64,000 nucleotides of DNA, from positions 12,374,842 to 12,438,841 of the forward strand of contig CAIIXF020000011.1 in the NCBI GenBank assembly GCA_903813345.2. The letters run 5' to 3'. The DNA comes from Owenia fusiformis. Taxonomy: Eukaryota; Annelida; Polychaeta; Sabellida; Oweniidae. Position numbers and translations under genes: made by a program. Of the stretch, positions 25,075 through 38,000 are shown piece after piece. Below the pieces are notes generated by a model. The model made no database searches, was not told the DNA's origin, and worked only from the letters and a program-made list of their open reading frames with translations. Every line of letters begins with the position of its first letter. The stretch's first letter is position 1.

Positions 25075-26460
25075 TAGGGTCATTCTGACCATGCACATTG
25101 TGATCCTGGTCATGTAAATGATATGTGGAAATAGTTAAATTGACTGGAGGTCAAACCAGAACTCTGTTATCTTTATTCAAAAAATATCTAAAAATGCAAA
25201 AAAAATTATCACTTCCTGTTTTGTCATTTCCTGTTAACTTCCATAGCACCTTAAGGAGTTTCAGCCATGTTATTTTTTTCGAAAATAACATCAAAATATA
25301 AGAGGCCACACACATTATAGCCAAACTACAAAACAAATTAAAATATACAAAACTGTATGTATAAATGTTTATATTTTTACATATACTGTTTCAATATGGT
25401 TCTTTGATTACTTATTTTCTAGATTCAAAGAAGTTTCAAATGTTTAAAATTTTACTGTAAAATTCCAACTTCAAATTGATACTACCATAGTCTACTTCTA
25501 CAGTTATAAAATATCTATATAGTGTATGTAGATGAAGCTTATATTATCTACTTCATGAACATGAAGGTTATCAATCGTTAGGATTATTATATCAATGAGA
25601 AATATTACAAAAGTTGGGATAAATTCTTACCAAGTGTTCCTCCATTATGACCTTGTCCAATCTACAATCTGATTGGTTAATCTAAGAAATGGCGGGAAAT
25701 GATAAGGAGCATATATTGTTGCATATTAAATTAGAGTAATTGATCACGATGGATAACGTTAACGCACCACCACGGGTGCACCGCTTGTCTATATCCAATA
25801 GACTGAATATCTTGAAAATTCAGTCCATTAATGTGGGAAAAAAGGAAATTTTCTTCACAAAATTATCAATTTTAGGAAGCTTCTTTTCTCAAAAGGTTCG
25901 ATTAAATGCTATAAAAAGTAACACAGCGTATTGTAAAATGGGAATAAAGCTAGGGGAAGTAACAAATATGCATATTAAGGTGCAGTGGTACTTAGCACGA
26001 AATGACAAAACAGGAAGTGAAAAATGTGTCATTTTTGAACAAAGATAACAGTGTTCTGTTTTGACCTTCAGTCAATTCAAATAGTTCCACATATCATTTG
26101 CATGACCAGGACTAATACCATCTTCGAAAATTTAGAAAATTGTCTCAAATAAAATGGCGGTCATAAAAAGGAAAAATAGATACCCTTTCAATTCAGTTGA
26201 TTTTTGAACCAAGATAACAGAGTTGGTTTTTCTAGTTAAACTGACTGGAGGTCCAAACAGAACTCCGTTATCTTGGTTCTGTTCATTGACCTTTCCTGAC
26301 CTTTTAGTCATGTTTCAGTCACATTGAAAAGGTTATTTCATCATGTTTATGGTCATTCTGGCCATTTTCATTGTGTTCCTGGTCATGTAAATGATTTGTT
26401 GAACTAGTTAAACTGACTGGAGGTCCAAAGAGAACTCTGTTATCTTGGTTCAAAAAATTT
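25075..26460. repeat. Dispersed copies of a short repeat (ACTGGAGGTC family)
   Basis: A block holding GGTCATTCT, CCTGGTCATGTAAATGAT, GACTGGAGGTC and CTCTGTTATCTT occurs at about 25075-25180 and 26340-26455 (direct), 26225-26290 (partial direct) and 26040-26110 (inverted). No coding capacity recognised. Confidence 0.7.
25780..25985. repeat. Inverted third copy of the 24115-24800 repeat
   Basis: The reverse complement of this segment matches the right part of the tandem pair (ATATGCA, TTACTTCCCCTAGCTTTATT, ATAGCATTTAAT). It starts beside CCAATAGACTGAATATCTTG, which is complementary to CAGTCTATTGG near 24825. The three copies could be ends of one foldback element. Confidence 0.7.
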
Positions 26461-26593
26461 CAAAGTCCAGCATGGTTTTCACATTTTTTGTTTTGTCATT
26501 TCCTGTTATACTTCCATAGCACCTTAATACATATCATAAAACTCCACTCTTTTCTAGGTACATTTGTACACTCTTTGACCTAGTTCAACGTCG

Positions 26594-26660
26594 TTAAACT
26601 CAATAACGGCGTTATTTATTATTAAGAATTTTCTTGGGGCCATTATTGAGTTTAACCTCC
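26594..26660. repeat. Short palindrome
   Basis: GTTAAACTCAATAACGG on the left pairs with CCATTATTGAGTTTAAC on the right around a 33-bp loop. It could be a solo hairpin or a tiny MITE. Confidence 0.6.
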
Positions 26661-27580
26661 TTACTATTCTTTCCATTGATGCAAGTTTTGGATCCACCGA
26701 AACCATTTTTCCGCGATAACATGCAACTGATACTTGACAACAATATAAAAACACATAACATCAAGCGATTAAACACAATATTATTGTATTAAATGGTCAT
26801 TTATACAAGTAAAATGAGGTTAAACTTACCAATCTCTAAAATGACATTTCCGCATGTCCGCCATTGTGTCTGTTCGTCCCGGGTTAAAATGTAAACTATT
26901 GAAACGAAATTGTTGTCAAATAGATTGATAATTATCACGCGATTACTCGGGATAAAATAACTATTTTTGAGGATAGCAGGTATCTTTGATTGATTTATAT
27001 AGCGCTTGTATACACACAAAATAGTTATTAATTGCAAACCTACTGTTCGTTGATGCAGTGTCGCAATGACGGTTAATTCCTGATACGATTTGCAATTTCG
27101 ATGTTACCGGAGTTGACCGATATTTTCGTAAAATTCCAAACCTGTCTCCAATATTTTCGTAATTATGCATCAATATGGTCTAAGGGGGGTACGGGATGGT
27201 GTGTATGTATTTATAAGGTATGTATGCATGCTTGAATCACATTCTTTATGTAATATTACCATGTTTTCGGAGTTTAATTAGTTCCGCATGTCGGAACCTG
27301 CTGAACGACTAAATTAACACATCAAGGGCAAAATGGTCATGGAGGTTAGACCTAGCAGGGGCCATAAGACATGTCAGATAAGAAACGAGGCCCAGGCTAG
27401 GTCTAATGTTGTTGGACTATCTTTGACCAAAACTGAAAGATTTAGACAATGTGCAGAAGGTTGATATATTTGTAACATGCGACTTTATTAGGATTGCATC
27501 AAAATAGCGGAAAGCACACATAGACTTTATCGAATTTGTTTATATATATACGTTTATGTTATAAACCATACATATAGTAC

Positions 27581-27782
27581 CTTCAGTATCCAAGCGCTTG
27601 ACATCCTCTAAACACTGCTGTTGCTTGTCGAAATCTGTGGCTTTTTCAACATTTCTTGAGATATTCAGTTGCTTGTTCAAAAATGTTCGCAATTTGTACA
27701 TTGAGCTCATGTCCATGTCTCGTGTCTTCACGTCTATGTTATCGTTAGGTACTGTCACTGTTGCCACGGAATTTCTTGACAT
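27581..27782 (-). CDS. Possible first coding exon, unknown protein
   Basis: The minus strand opens with ATG at 27782 and stays open for 67 codons to a usable donor (GATACTGAAG/GTACTA). The peptide starts MSRNSVATVTV, is rich in charged residues and glutamine, and holds a helix-prone stretch (YKLRTFLNKQL through KATDFDKQQQCLEDVKRL), like a short coiled coil. Its composition is more protein-like than neighbouring ORFs, but no family is recognised and no second exon was found downstream. An overlapping plus-strand ORF is probably incidental. Confidence 0.3.
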
Positions 27783-27984
27783 TTTTGTGGACTGTATCTC
27801 TGTTTTTCCCTTTCAGATCTCGTTTGAACGAAATAAAAGAGTCTCTCGGCAATTTCTTTATTTGAAGACAGAATCCCCCCACGATACGCGTCCAGTTTCA
27901 ATTTGCGATCAAATAAAAAACTATGTATACCTGCACGTGTCAAAACTCAGAATGAAGTTACATGTATTCATCATCACTTAGGAT

Positions 27985-29105
27985 CAACTGGATACGAAGA
28001 CATTATGTCTCGTTTCAACATGGCCGGACTTCCGGAAACAAATTTTGCTTTTGTTTTCTCGATTCATCTAAGTTGCTTTCCTGCTCCAAATTTCATTTGG
28101 ATATTTTAAATCATAAAATGCAATTGTTTGGATATTCTACAAATCTATTTTCTCGATTAGGAAGCGAAGAAAGTTTTCCGCTTTGTGTCAATGAAGCAAA
28201 GACATGTTTGACTTGGAACAGGGACAATTATCTTTACTGTATTTATCAACGTTGCTATTTGTATTTGGAGTTACATTTGCACTTTAAAGCACAGTAGTTC
28301 TTTTTAGAGTTCAACTCCCTTGGGATTTACCGTGACCACTTAACTCAATGAATTCGGCGAACAATTTACTGTGACGATAATTGCTGGCCAAATTTAGGAT
28401 ATGACCTTCATCTTTAGAATTATATACAAGAAGGGGTAACTGAAATGGTACATTGAATTAGTACAAAGTACTTTTTGTAAATCATACTACCATATAGATC
28501 AGTCAGTACAACTAGGTGCGTAGGGAAGTGAACATTCAACACTATGAAAATATATATAGGGAGATATGTCAAATCTTATGTGCTAGACCACTAGATATAC
28601 GCTGGCGAAACGTCATTAATCAACAATGGTGTCCTTAAAGAAAGTGTATTCTAGCGAATATTCCTGTATAGCCGCCAAAATTCTATACCATGACAATCTT
28701 ATACGACTTCGGTCTGTCGTAATATAACCCTCGCAAGCTCGGCCTTTATTGATGACCGACAGAATCATGAAAATGAACAAAAGTAAAAACGTTGTCAATT
28801 GTGTAGCGCCACCTTCCATGTTTTGTAAAAAGCAACAAACTGTATACATATAAATACGATGTCTTCTTTTCATCCTCCAGAAAGCTATGTAGATAAAATT
28901 GTTTAAATATCCAATCAGTTAAGTTTTGTATACTAGTATCTGAGATATATTTTGAAACCTGGATTTCCGTACTAAATACGTGCCAAATATTAAGTTTAAA
29001 TTTAAAGTGATTGAATCGGGAAAACAGAATTTCTTATCCGAAATTCAGATTCCGGAAGTCCGGCCATATTGAAACGAAGACCGTCTTCGTCTACGTTTCG
29101 AGTTC
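27985..29105. mobile_element. 1.1-kb element with inverted ends
   Basis: The left end (ACGAAGAC, then CTCGTTTCAACATGG, CCGGACTTCCGGAA, 27985-28037) matches the reverse complement of the right end (29051-29105). Arms are about 50 bp with small gaps. No transposase ORF is visible inside; a signal-peptide-like ORF lies within on the minus strand. Family unassigned. Confidence 0.6.
28616..28819 (-). CDS. Small ORF with N-terminal signal-peptide-like segment
   Basis: From ATG at 28819 the minus strand encodes MEGGATQLTTFLLLFIFMIL, then NKGRACEG: a short polar start, a 12-residue hydrophobic core and small residues at a plausible cleavage site. After ITTDRSR there is a possible donor (AAGTC/GTATAAG, exon edge 28705); without splicing it ends at 28616. 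It sits inside an inverted-repeat element. It could be a leader exon of a secreted protein or chance. Confidence 0.2.
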   Translation of the reverse strand: MEGGATQLTTFLLLFIFMILSVINKGRACEGYITTDRSRIRLSWYRILAAIQEYSLEYTFFKDTIVD

Positions 29106-29359
29106 CAAGGATTCGTGCAACGACAATTAACTCGGCAACCACTCATGTGCATATCGCCCGTTCCATTTACACGACGCATAAAGAAATCATTCGCGAGCTT
29201 ATATTCCTACACTCAAATATCAAAAGCACATAAATATAAAGTGATCCGAACATGAACAATAATTATAAATAGATGGCGCATAGATACAAATCGCTTTCAA
29301 AACATGTTAAATTCCACTTTTACATACCACAGATATATGAATGACATCAGGCTCGAAGA

Positions 29360-29530
29360 TTTTCCAAGGGGGTTCACTTTTTAAACATTTTTCCAGGGCA
29401 AATTTTGACAACTTTGCCCCAGAAGTGGCCAAAATCACTTGAAAAGAGCTCAGAATGCTTCAGCACTGCATGATTTTGAAATAATTTTTGGCCAGGGGAA
29501 GGGTGCTTCTCTCGAACCCCCCTAACCGGA
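29360..29530. repeat. Dispersed repeat, copy a
   Basis: Shares GGCCAAAATCAC, AGCTCAGAA, GCACTG/ACACTG, then ATGATTTTGAAATAATTTTT and GGCC with 32125-32265. It is bounded by runs of G or C. The same A-to-T-rich word order suggests a short interspersed family. Confidence 0.65.
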
Positions 29531-31828
29531 TGGAATCTACGTAAAATGGAAGTGAGACACGACTGAGAGCAAAATCAACGATATGTCCTGAATTAACAAA
29601 CGATTTCGAGGATGGCAGATGAAGCTTTAAATTAACACTCGCTTGAAAAGTTAAAGTCTATTATGTATGAATCCTCGTTTGCATATTAACTTATAATTCT
29701 GTGAGTAAAACAGAAAAATATATTTTTCAAATATTACTTTATATTAGAGGTCAACGTCCATTTTTGTAAGCATTTAAAATTGTGAATCGCGCACAAGAAT
29801 GTAATTATTTGCCAAGGCGTGGCAAATTCCATCATATGGCCTTGGCTGTCCTCTTTACAAAATTGCTTCACTACGATTTTAGTAACAGCAAACTTCATAA
29901 AACAACATTTTTTCAAAATGGCCCTTTTTAGCAAAATTGTCAATAAACAGTGGGCACCTAACAGTGTACCATGATTGGTTAACATGGAAACGACGATTTT
30001 CAAAGATTCATCAAATTTGTCATCAATTTTCGACCTATTGTCATTGAGGAAAAAATTGAGAAAATTTGGAGGTATTGGAAATAAAGTAAAGGCGCTCTCT
30101 TTATCCCTCCAAACTTCGTTTGACGAGATAAATATTCTGAATAAATAGAGCGCTTTCGATATGAGTTATTTGATCAACTTGTACGTAAATAACGAAGGCT
30201 ATTAGTAAAAAATCTCCAGATGTCGGATGTAATATAACGTTCAAATGAATAGTTTAGCAAACCATTTGTAACATTCAAACTGTATTTAATTTCACATGTG
30301 CGAGATCTCTTGGTCTAAAATAAAATATGAATTCCTTATATCATTATATACATATTTTAACTCTATCTTATCTCAAATTGACTTTGGATCGGAGATGAAC
30401 ATTATGAAACACCCTGTAATTCCGGAGAGAGTTTATAATGCAACCAAATGGCTCGCTCCAAGAATCGCTAGTACAAATTGGATTGATAAGTGTATCAAAA
30501 TGGTAGTCAAAGTGTTTGATTGGATACTTAACATATTCAGCTTATTATTTTTTAAATAGGGATCACGGTTCATTAGTCGACGCACATGATTATGCTATGC
30601 CTCACATTTGCCTCGATTTTCACTACGGCGCCCGGCCGATAAGTATTTTGTTTAATGCCTGGATCATGTTATTTTACAAACAGGAATCACTCCTTCCCCA
30701 CATTGTCTACATCTTCCAGTTTTGCACAAAGAGTGCACTTATGTGCCTAGAAAAGACTGGTGAGAAGATTTGTTTTTCAAAATGTATAAAACACGAGAAA
30801 ATTCAGTGAAATTTTTTTCTGAATTTCTTCACTGAATTTTCTTCTTTTTTTAAACATTTTATCAAAACATTCTTGACCTTAACGAATTTAAAACCTGCGT
30901 TCCATTGACTAACTCTATGCGTATGACGTTTCTCTGTGGTGGATCCAGTCTAAGAGATATCCGTGTACGTAGGGTTACACCAAACACAAAAATCATACTT
31001 TTAAGTTGGATAATAACGCACCTAATTTTAACATTCTATTAATTAATTGTTGAATTAACATTTACGTTGAACGTTGATTAGAATTGAATGTTCTTTAAGT
31101 ATGAGTTTTACAAGTAAATGAGTCCATTTTCATTGGTCTTTCCATGAACCTAAATCGAGTTTTCAAACACTGTCTTCAAATCATATAAAGCTATGTGATG
31201 TTTCTTGTTATCATGGTAAGTTAGACATTGAAGTTCATAGGAAAATATCTTAAAGAAGATTGGAATGTTTAGATCCTTGTAAAAATAAATTATAACGCAT
31301 ATTTGTACTGAATCCTTAATGATGGTGATGTTGTTCCAAAACGATCCATCGGTGTGCAAGCAGGAGAAAACTCTTTGTCACCAAGTTTTGGAGTTTTTAT
31401 AAAATCAAACGCATGGCATTGCAACTCATGAGATGTAAATTGCATGTCATTTGCATCATACCTTGATGTAAAAAAATATAATCTATATTATTATTGTAAA
31501 ATAGGAGTTTAAGCGTGCATATTAAACCGAAACGCTATGACCAATCGCCCATTCAAATGCATCGCTTAATTAACTTACGTTCGCGTTTAGGTTGTGAAAA
31601 CATGTACAGTGCAAGCTGAAACTTCCCAATGTTGAGAAAATTATGGCTGTTTAAAATTCAAATATAACCATTATTCCTAATCGATCCAGCTTTTGCGTCC
31701 ATACCGATCCATTATCGTTAGCTGCGTATACCAAGGGTGGACCAGTATGATGAAATATCCACAATTTTCTAAAGTCTTATCATCATCCACAATTCAAGAA
31801 TTCAAATTTTTATTTCTGATTATTGCAG
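29531..31828. other. Intergenic stretch without recognised gene
   Basis: Several ORFs of 70-97 codons occur here (for example 29734-30003 minus, 30296-30559 plus, 30516-30809 plus), but none shows family motifs or consistent splice borders. A small hairpin at 30797-30843 pairs GAAAATTCAGTGAA with TTCACTGAATTTTC. Confidence 0.5.
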
Positions 31829-32098
31829 ATATCATGCAGTACAGTGAAAATGCGTGAAATTCTTGACGAAGTGGGCTGTTGCATTGTCGGACAGACAGAG
31901 ACACTTGTACCGGCCGATAGAATCCTGTACGCCATCCGAGATGTAACAGGAACTGTCGAGAGCGTACCCCTGATATCCTCATCCATTGTGTCAAAGAAGG
32001 TGGCGGAGACTTTATCAGCACTCGTTCTGGATGTTAAGTGTGGAAAGGCGGCTTATATGAAGACAGAGAAACAAGCAAGAGATCTTGCTGAAAGTATG
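31829..32098 (+). CDS. TYMP: TYMP copy 1 exon (glycosidic-site exon)
   Basis: 270 nt, acceptor TGATTATTGCAG, donor AGTATG/GTAAGA, phase 0 at both ends. It reads [12 protein letters not shown], then [39 protein letters not shown] and ALVLDVKCG. About 76 percent identical in nucleotides to 60292-60561 by my count (64 differences). Confidence 0.92.
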
Positions 32099-35000
32099 GT
32101 AAGAGAGGAAACATGACTCGTGGCTATCTTGGACCAAGGGGGAGGGGGTCAGTTTTAAGAAGAATTCCGGGGGGGGGGGCACTTTGACTTTGGCCCAAAA
32201 TCACATGAGAAATGCTCAGAACCATGAAACACTGGATGATTTTGAAATAATTTTTGGCCGGGTTTAAAAGCGAAAATATGTTATCAACTTTGTATTGGGT
32301 GACATGTAAATATCGCTTAAACCTGGAATAAACGACAATTATCAAAAATGCATGTTTACATATTTCTGTTTTTACAAGAATGATTCATACCAATCAAATA
32401 TTCTTTTTTATCAATGCACGCCGATAAAAAGATGGGCAGAATGGTAGTATTCTTTCTATTCAATTCACCAATGAGAAGCTCAAGAAGGATTGGAAGCCAG
32501 GGTTCCAACTCGATATTCTTTAATCTTCAATCGATGCTGTAATTTCTGATCCTGCCTGTATCACTGGTGATCGCTCGATTACGCTGGTTTCGGTAACAAA
32601 ATGTCGGAACGTCGAAGGTACGCTTTTTCCCTTATTTCACGCGTTGTAGGCAGAGTCCCAACGACGTTTTTTCTCACAAACGTGTATCAGTATCATATGT
32701 TTTAGAAAATGTACGTTTGCGAAAAAATAGCTCAGCAGACAACAGTATCGTCGATTTAATTCCTCACTTAAGTTACATAAACGGTTTGGGTTAAAAGTGC
32801 AGATCTTAATTGTTTTTCGAAATACCGTTTATGTAACTTAAGTGAGGAATTTAATCGACGATTCTGTTGTCTTCTGAACTATTTGTTCGCAAATATGTAC
32901 ATTTTCGTAAACATATAATGAAACCTTTTATGGTTTTATTGTTTTATTGTTTATGGGTTTTGAATTATTAATTGCTGAAGTGCTATTACTTTTTTGTGGA
33001 ATTGTCCTTCAGTTCAGCTGTTGGTGTTTACTAATTATAATGTTCGGTGTTCAAAAACCAAACTCCATCACATCAAGTGTAACATAACAAGTCAGTTATT
33101 CAGTTCAATCCAAGTATATTGTATAAGAATATTTCTTCCTTTTTAAATCACTAAGTACAAGTTTATTCAATAGTCTGCTTCAGTTACTTGGCTTCAATCT
33201 CTATTCATAGAACCAACTCTTTTTACAGCATCAATACTTTGCACAGAACCTGGAACCTGGGCCGAGAGATCTTCAGACTTCAGACCTCTCGACCCAGTCT
33301 CAGACTCCCACAGAACTGTCCTTCAGAACCCACTCACAGAGCTAAAACATCTGTATTTATATCATATTCTAGGCTGTGCTAAATATAGCCCCAGCTTCAA
33401 GTTTAACCAATGAAGGCATTAGGGTTTGGAGCCAAGTTAAAGATACAGACTTACATCAAAGTTACATACAAGATTATATAGCATGCTACATGCAATAACA
33501 CAAGTAATATATCATAATTCCTCAAAGGGTAACATATAATACTGATACACGTTTGTAATAAAGTGTCATGTGAATTCTGACTACAACGTGTGAAATGAGG
33601 AAAAAAGAGAAATCGTACCTTCGATGTTCCGACATTTTGTTTACCGTTTCGGTAACCAGCGTAATCGAGTGGATCACCAGGGGGTCGTTTCCAAAAATGT
33701 CGTTGACTTACGATATCGTAACTCCACGACAGTCGTAGGAATGGGGAAAGTTACGACAAAATTACGACTGTCGTAGACTTACGACAGATCCGTTTCCATA
33801 AAAATCGTAAGTCTGTCGTACAAATTCGCAACTCACGACAAGTTCCACGATAAGTGATTCGAACGTCACGTGACATTCTTATTTAAAATTTTAGTTGTAT
33901 AATATGGTGTTCTAGTCCTGTAGTGTTGTATTTATTGAAAGTTATTGATTTGTTTAAAAATGAAATCACAGGCCCGGGATCATAGGCCCGTCTCCGAGGG
34001 CCCGTCTTAGTAAACGGTCAACATTAATAATTTTTACATCAAATAACGCAAGAAGGAAGACAGCTTTGGTACAGTTCCATGATCATCATGATCATACACC
34101 AGGAATTCTATGACTAAGAAATAATTATGAACCAAATTAACTTAACTTATTCTGAATGAACAAAATCAACTTAAAAGCCCCATATAAAGTTTAAACCACT
34201 TTGGCTTACATCTTACCCAATGTTATCAAAGTGTGAAACGTTTTTTTTAATTCAAAAAGTGGTTTTTGAAGGACTTTTTGTTAAAAATAGTGAATTTATT
34301 TAAGACTAACTTTGAGAGGTCACACGTACATGTATCTTTTAATAAGCGATAATTTATACCAATACTTAGTATTCATCCTCACATGTTTTTTTGCCAAAAT
34401 CTTTTTAAAGGAATATTGAACTATGGCAATGCAATTATCGTTAAGTTTCTGGAATTAAATGCCAAAAAGACCTTGACATATTCATTAAACCCACATGTAC
34501 ATACTCTTGTTTATGTTACAACCAACACAAATATATCGGGTGTTCCAAAAATGAGACATTTTTTGACAAATATTTCCTCCGCAATAAGATTACTCGAATT
34601 CATGAGAAATTTCTCTCCAGTAGCCCAAATAATATCCTTATTTAGTGGTACAAATATGGACGAGATTGGTTACATATTATGTGAGTAATTTGACAAGTTC
34701 AAAATGCGTGTCAAAAATCCAATATAAGTGCTGCGCAATGAGACCGGTACCTTCATAGCGTTTGTGCCAGCTATCAAGTGATGGCATCCCGAGATGGCAT
34801 CCTGACACTGGCATCAGTTTTTGTCTCAAAAAAGGTTGTCTCTGGGTCAGGTATATTGATTTGTTTCATTGTTAACTGTATCCAAATTCCGTTCTGTCCA
34901 AAGTTTTAGTTTGGAAGGATTAACGTTAACGATGTCTTTCAGTGAAAGCGATACGGCTACTATTGAAAATTGTTTCGACAAGGTGAAAGGATGGAGTGGA

Positions 35001-38000
35001 AGATGAATCCCAGAATCGTAAAGGAATTAAGGGAAAGAGTTGGAGTCATGTCACTGTAAATAGACTACATCCAACATGCATTAAAGGACGGCATAAGTAT
35101 GTCATGGGAAACGATATCATTGGGAGAAACACACAAAAGCATTTTTGATTGGAAAAATTTCTTCTTTCAGACTCCGTTGATATTGGATATTTTTGCATGC
35201 TGTTTCTAATTTGACAACACTCCTCATATTCATAGCACTAGCTAATGATACCACCCCATGCAGACAGATCGCCTAAAACTACATTCGTATGATGCGAGAC
35301 TCGACTTTCACCGGGAAATTAGAAACATTTTGCCACCCTTAAAGAAACTTATTTTTACTGCTTAATAAATGGTGAATGACAGTCAAATTGCGTTCTACGA
35401 GTATAAGTATGAGAATAGCACGACGTATTGATATTTCAAGGTAACTCGTTTGAATAATGATGGCGGTGATTGAAATTACGATGTAAAGATAAAACCGCAA
35501 CGGAATATTTGTAGATTTCATTAAAAAACTAAGAAATATACATCACATATCGAATTTTTCAAAGAAAAAAACATGTATAGATAGTTAGGCCTGCAGGTTC
35601 GATTCCCCCTGGTACATTGGTCTCGGGTATGTCATTCAGTTAATATTTGAAACACAACTATTATTCGAACTTATGATCAGACATAAGTATGATGTGTACT
35701 TCGAGGTTATAAAGTAATACTAGTATCATACTGATGTTCGATCAAAAGTTCGAATTACAGTAATGTTGTGTTTCAAATATTAATTGTCATGTTTTTTTCT
35801 GACGTGTCGCAAAAAGCTCGCGCACGCATTGTTACACATTTTGTGGCGTAATCCAGAGGATCCTCGCTTTTAACATGATAGAATGTGACGTTTTTGAGAA
35901 AAATGTACACACATGAAAATCCTTTCGTCCTCCACATTTACCTCTATATCTCAAAACATTTTAGACGAATAACTCTGATATCATATATATTGTTAATGAG
36001 CTAGGAGCATCATAAAACACGAATCAATTGATATTTTAGGTGAAATATATACGTGTTGCTGTGCTTGAAAATAGGCGAATGGCGTAAATTAGCCCTATTT
36101 TAATGAATTTTGAAAACCTTTCGTCCTCCACTTTTCCACATACAACAGAAAACACATACTTTTGTGAACAAAATCAACTATTTATTAATAAACTAGAGTT
36201 TAGGAGCAAAATAATCATGTATGATTTATTAAAAATTGATCTCGTATTTTTTGTTTAATGTACACCTGAAAAGTTGAAGGTCGCTGTCAACAGATTCTAT
36301 TTTTCAGACTCTATGACGTCACAATATGGGACGCTTGCTAAAATTCATCCTTTGAAATAAAACTTCCATCTTCCTTTATCAAGACGAAAATTAAGTATAA
36401 TAGTCATATATTGTTTGAGTTATGAGCGTTTAAAGACGAAAAATAATTCAAAATGTAACGTGTCAACATGGGATATTTGCCAGATGTTTTGGTAAAAAAC
36501 TCTTTCTTAAAAACGAACGCGCAAAAAATGTGAACGGAGTGTAGTTGATCTAAAATCTTCATCGAAACAGCTTTAAAATGATATATAACTTTAATTAGAA
36601 TATTATCTTATAATCCGGGGAATCAAAGTTACATTCACGCGATACCCTTAAAAAACAAATGCGCCACCTTTTTGCGACACGTCTCTGTTTCGGAAAATTC
36701 GGTATGTGACGTATGTTTTTTAGTTCTTCAAAGAAATCTACAAATGTTTCGTTGCGGTTTTATCTTTACATCGTTTTTTCAATCACCGCCATCACTTTTC
36801 AAACGACGTTACCTTGAAATATCAAGACATCATGCTATTCTCATACTTATAAAACGCAATTTGGCTGTCATTCATCATTTATTAAGCAGTAAAAAATTAA
36901 TTTTCTCCTTGGGTGACAAATTATTTCAAGTTTCCTGGTGAATGTCGAGTCTCACATCATACGAATGTAACTTTAGTCGATTTGTCTGCATGGGGTGGAT
37001 ACCCTATACTTCCTCAGTAATTTTTTTAAAGAATTTAACTTGTCTATTGCTGAGAAAATACTTGTCAATAGTGTCTGAGACTAATATGTCAGAAAAATAA
37101 ATGTTTACTTCTTTGAATCAAACACTGCCAAATTTTATTATTTGATTGCACGTATTTCACAATTGTAGCCATTTGTGTCCTATGATGGAAATATTGTTCT
37201 TGATATTCAATTCACTCATTTTATCACCAAGTTTTCACAGTAAATATTATTTATTTATATTGTGAGTGATATTTTTACTTGCTGTCTTTAGTCTAATTAC
37301 AGCATAAAAAAGTAAGAACTTTTTAGTATGAGTTTCCTAGCGTTCAGAACTTAAATGCATCACGTGCATTGAATCACTGGACTAGGCAATATTCAAAATT
37401 CTCTGATTTATATAATAAATTAGGAATCATTTTGATAATGTATTCCAATCAGATAGTTTATACTCGGAAAGTATGCTTATGTATAATTGAATTCCTTTTG
37501 CTAGATCAGTCGTATTTCAGGCATAAAACGCGAAGTGAAAACCTCTTATCACCCATCTCAAAATAGATCTTTTCTGTATTCTCAGTCTTTTTTACTCAAG
37601 ATTAAGTATACATCTCACATATTTCCATCTTTACATATATCTCAAATATCTTAGATATTCAAAAAACGAAATACTGCAAAAAATAACTAAAAATTTGGGG
37701 GGTTCGCATAATTGCTGGAAAGGGTGGGTTCGAATTTTTTAAGGCAAGATTTGGGGTGGGTTCGCACGAACCCTCCGAACCCCCTCTCCCTACGGCCCTG
37801 TGACTCACTTTTTGGGACACCAGGAGTGTGTTGACTGACGTCCGCACATAACCGATTAACTTATGTCAAAGTTTGAACACCCTGACAACGGTAAAGTTAG
37901 ATACCTGTATTACAAATGGCAGTAGGTTCGTATTCGATTCAATTTTCATCATAGGTCTATTGAAAGGGAAAGCCCATGATATCCTTAAACTAGATTTAAT

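Larger units (their letters stand above)
35251..36998. mobile_element. Foldback element with arms of about 290 bp
   Basis: Arms 35251-35545 and about 36725-36998 are inverted repeats starting CCACCCCATGCAGACA. ATA lies directly outside both ends (35248-35250; 36999-37001), a probable 3-bp target duplication. The similar ORFs on opposite strands at 35339-35521 and 36672-36941 are the two arms. The 883-bp element at 35801-36683 is inserted between the arms. Confidence 0.75.

Noticed and set aside
35590-35625. tRNA-like B box (GGTTCGATTCC)
   Set aside because: The arm does not pair properly, and no A box or acceptor stem is found at the right distance.
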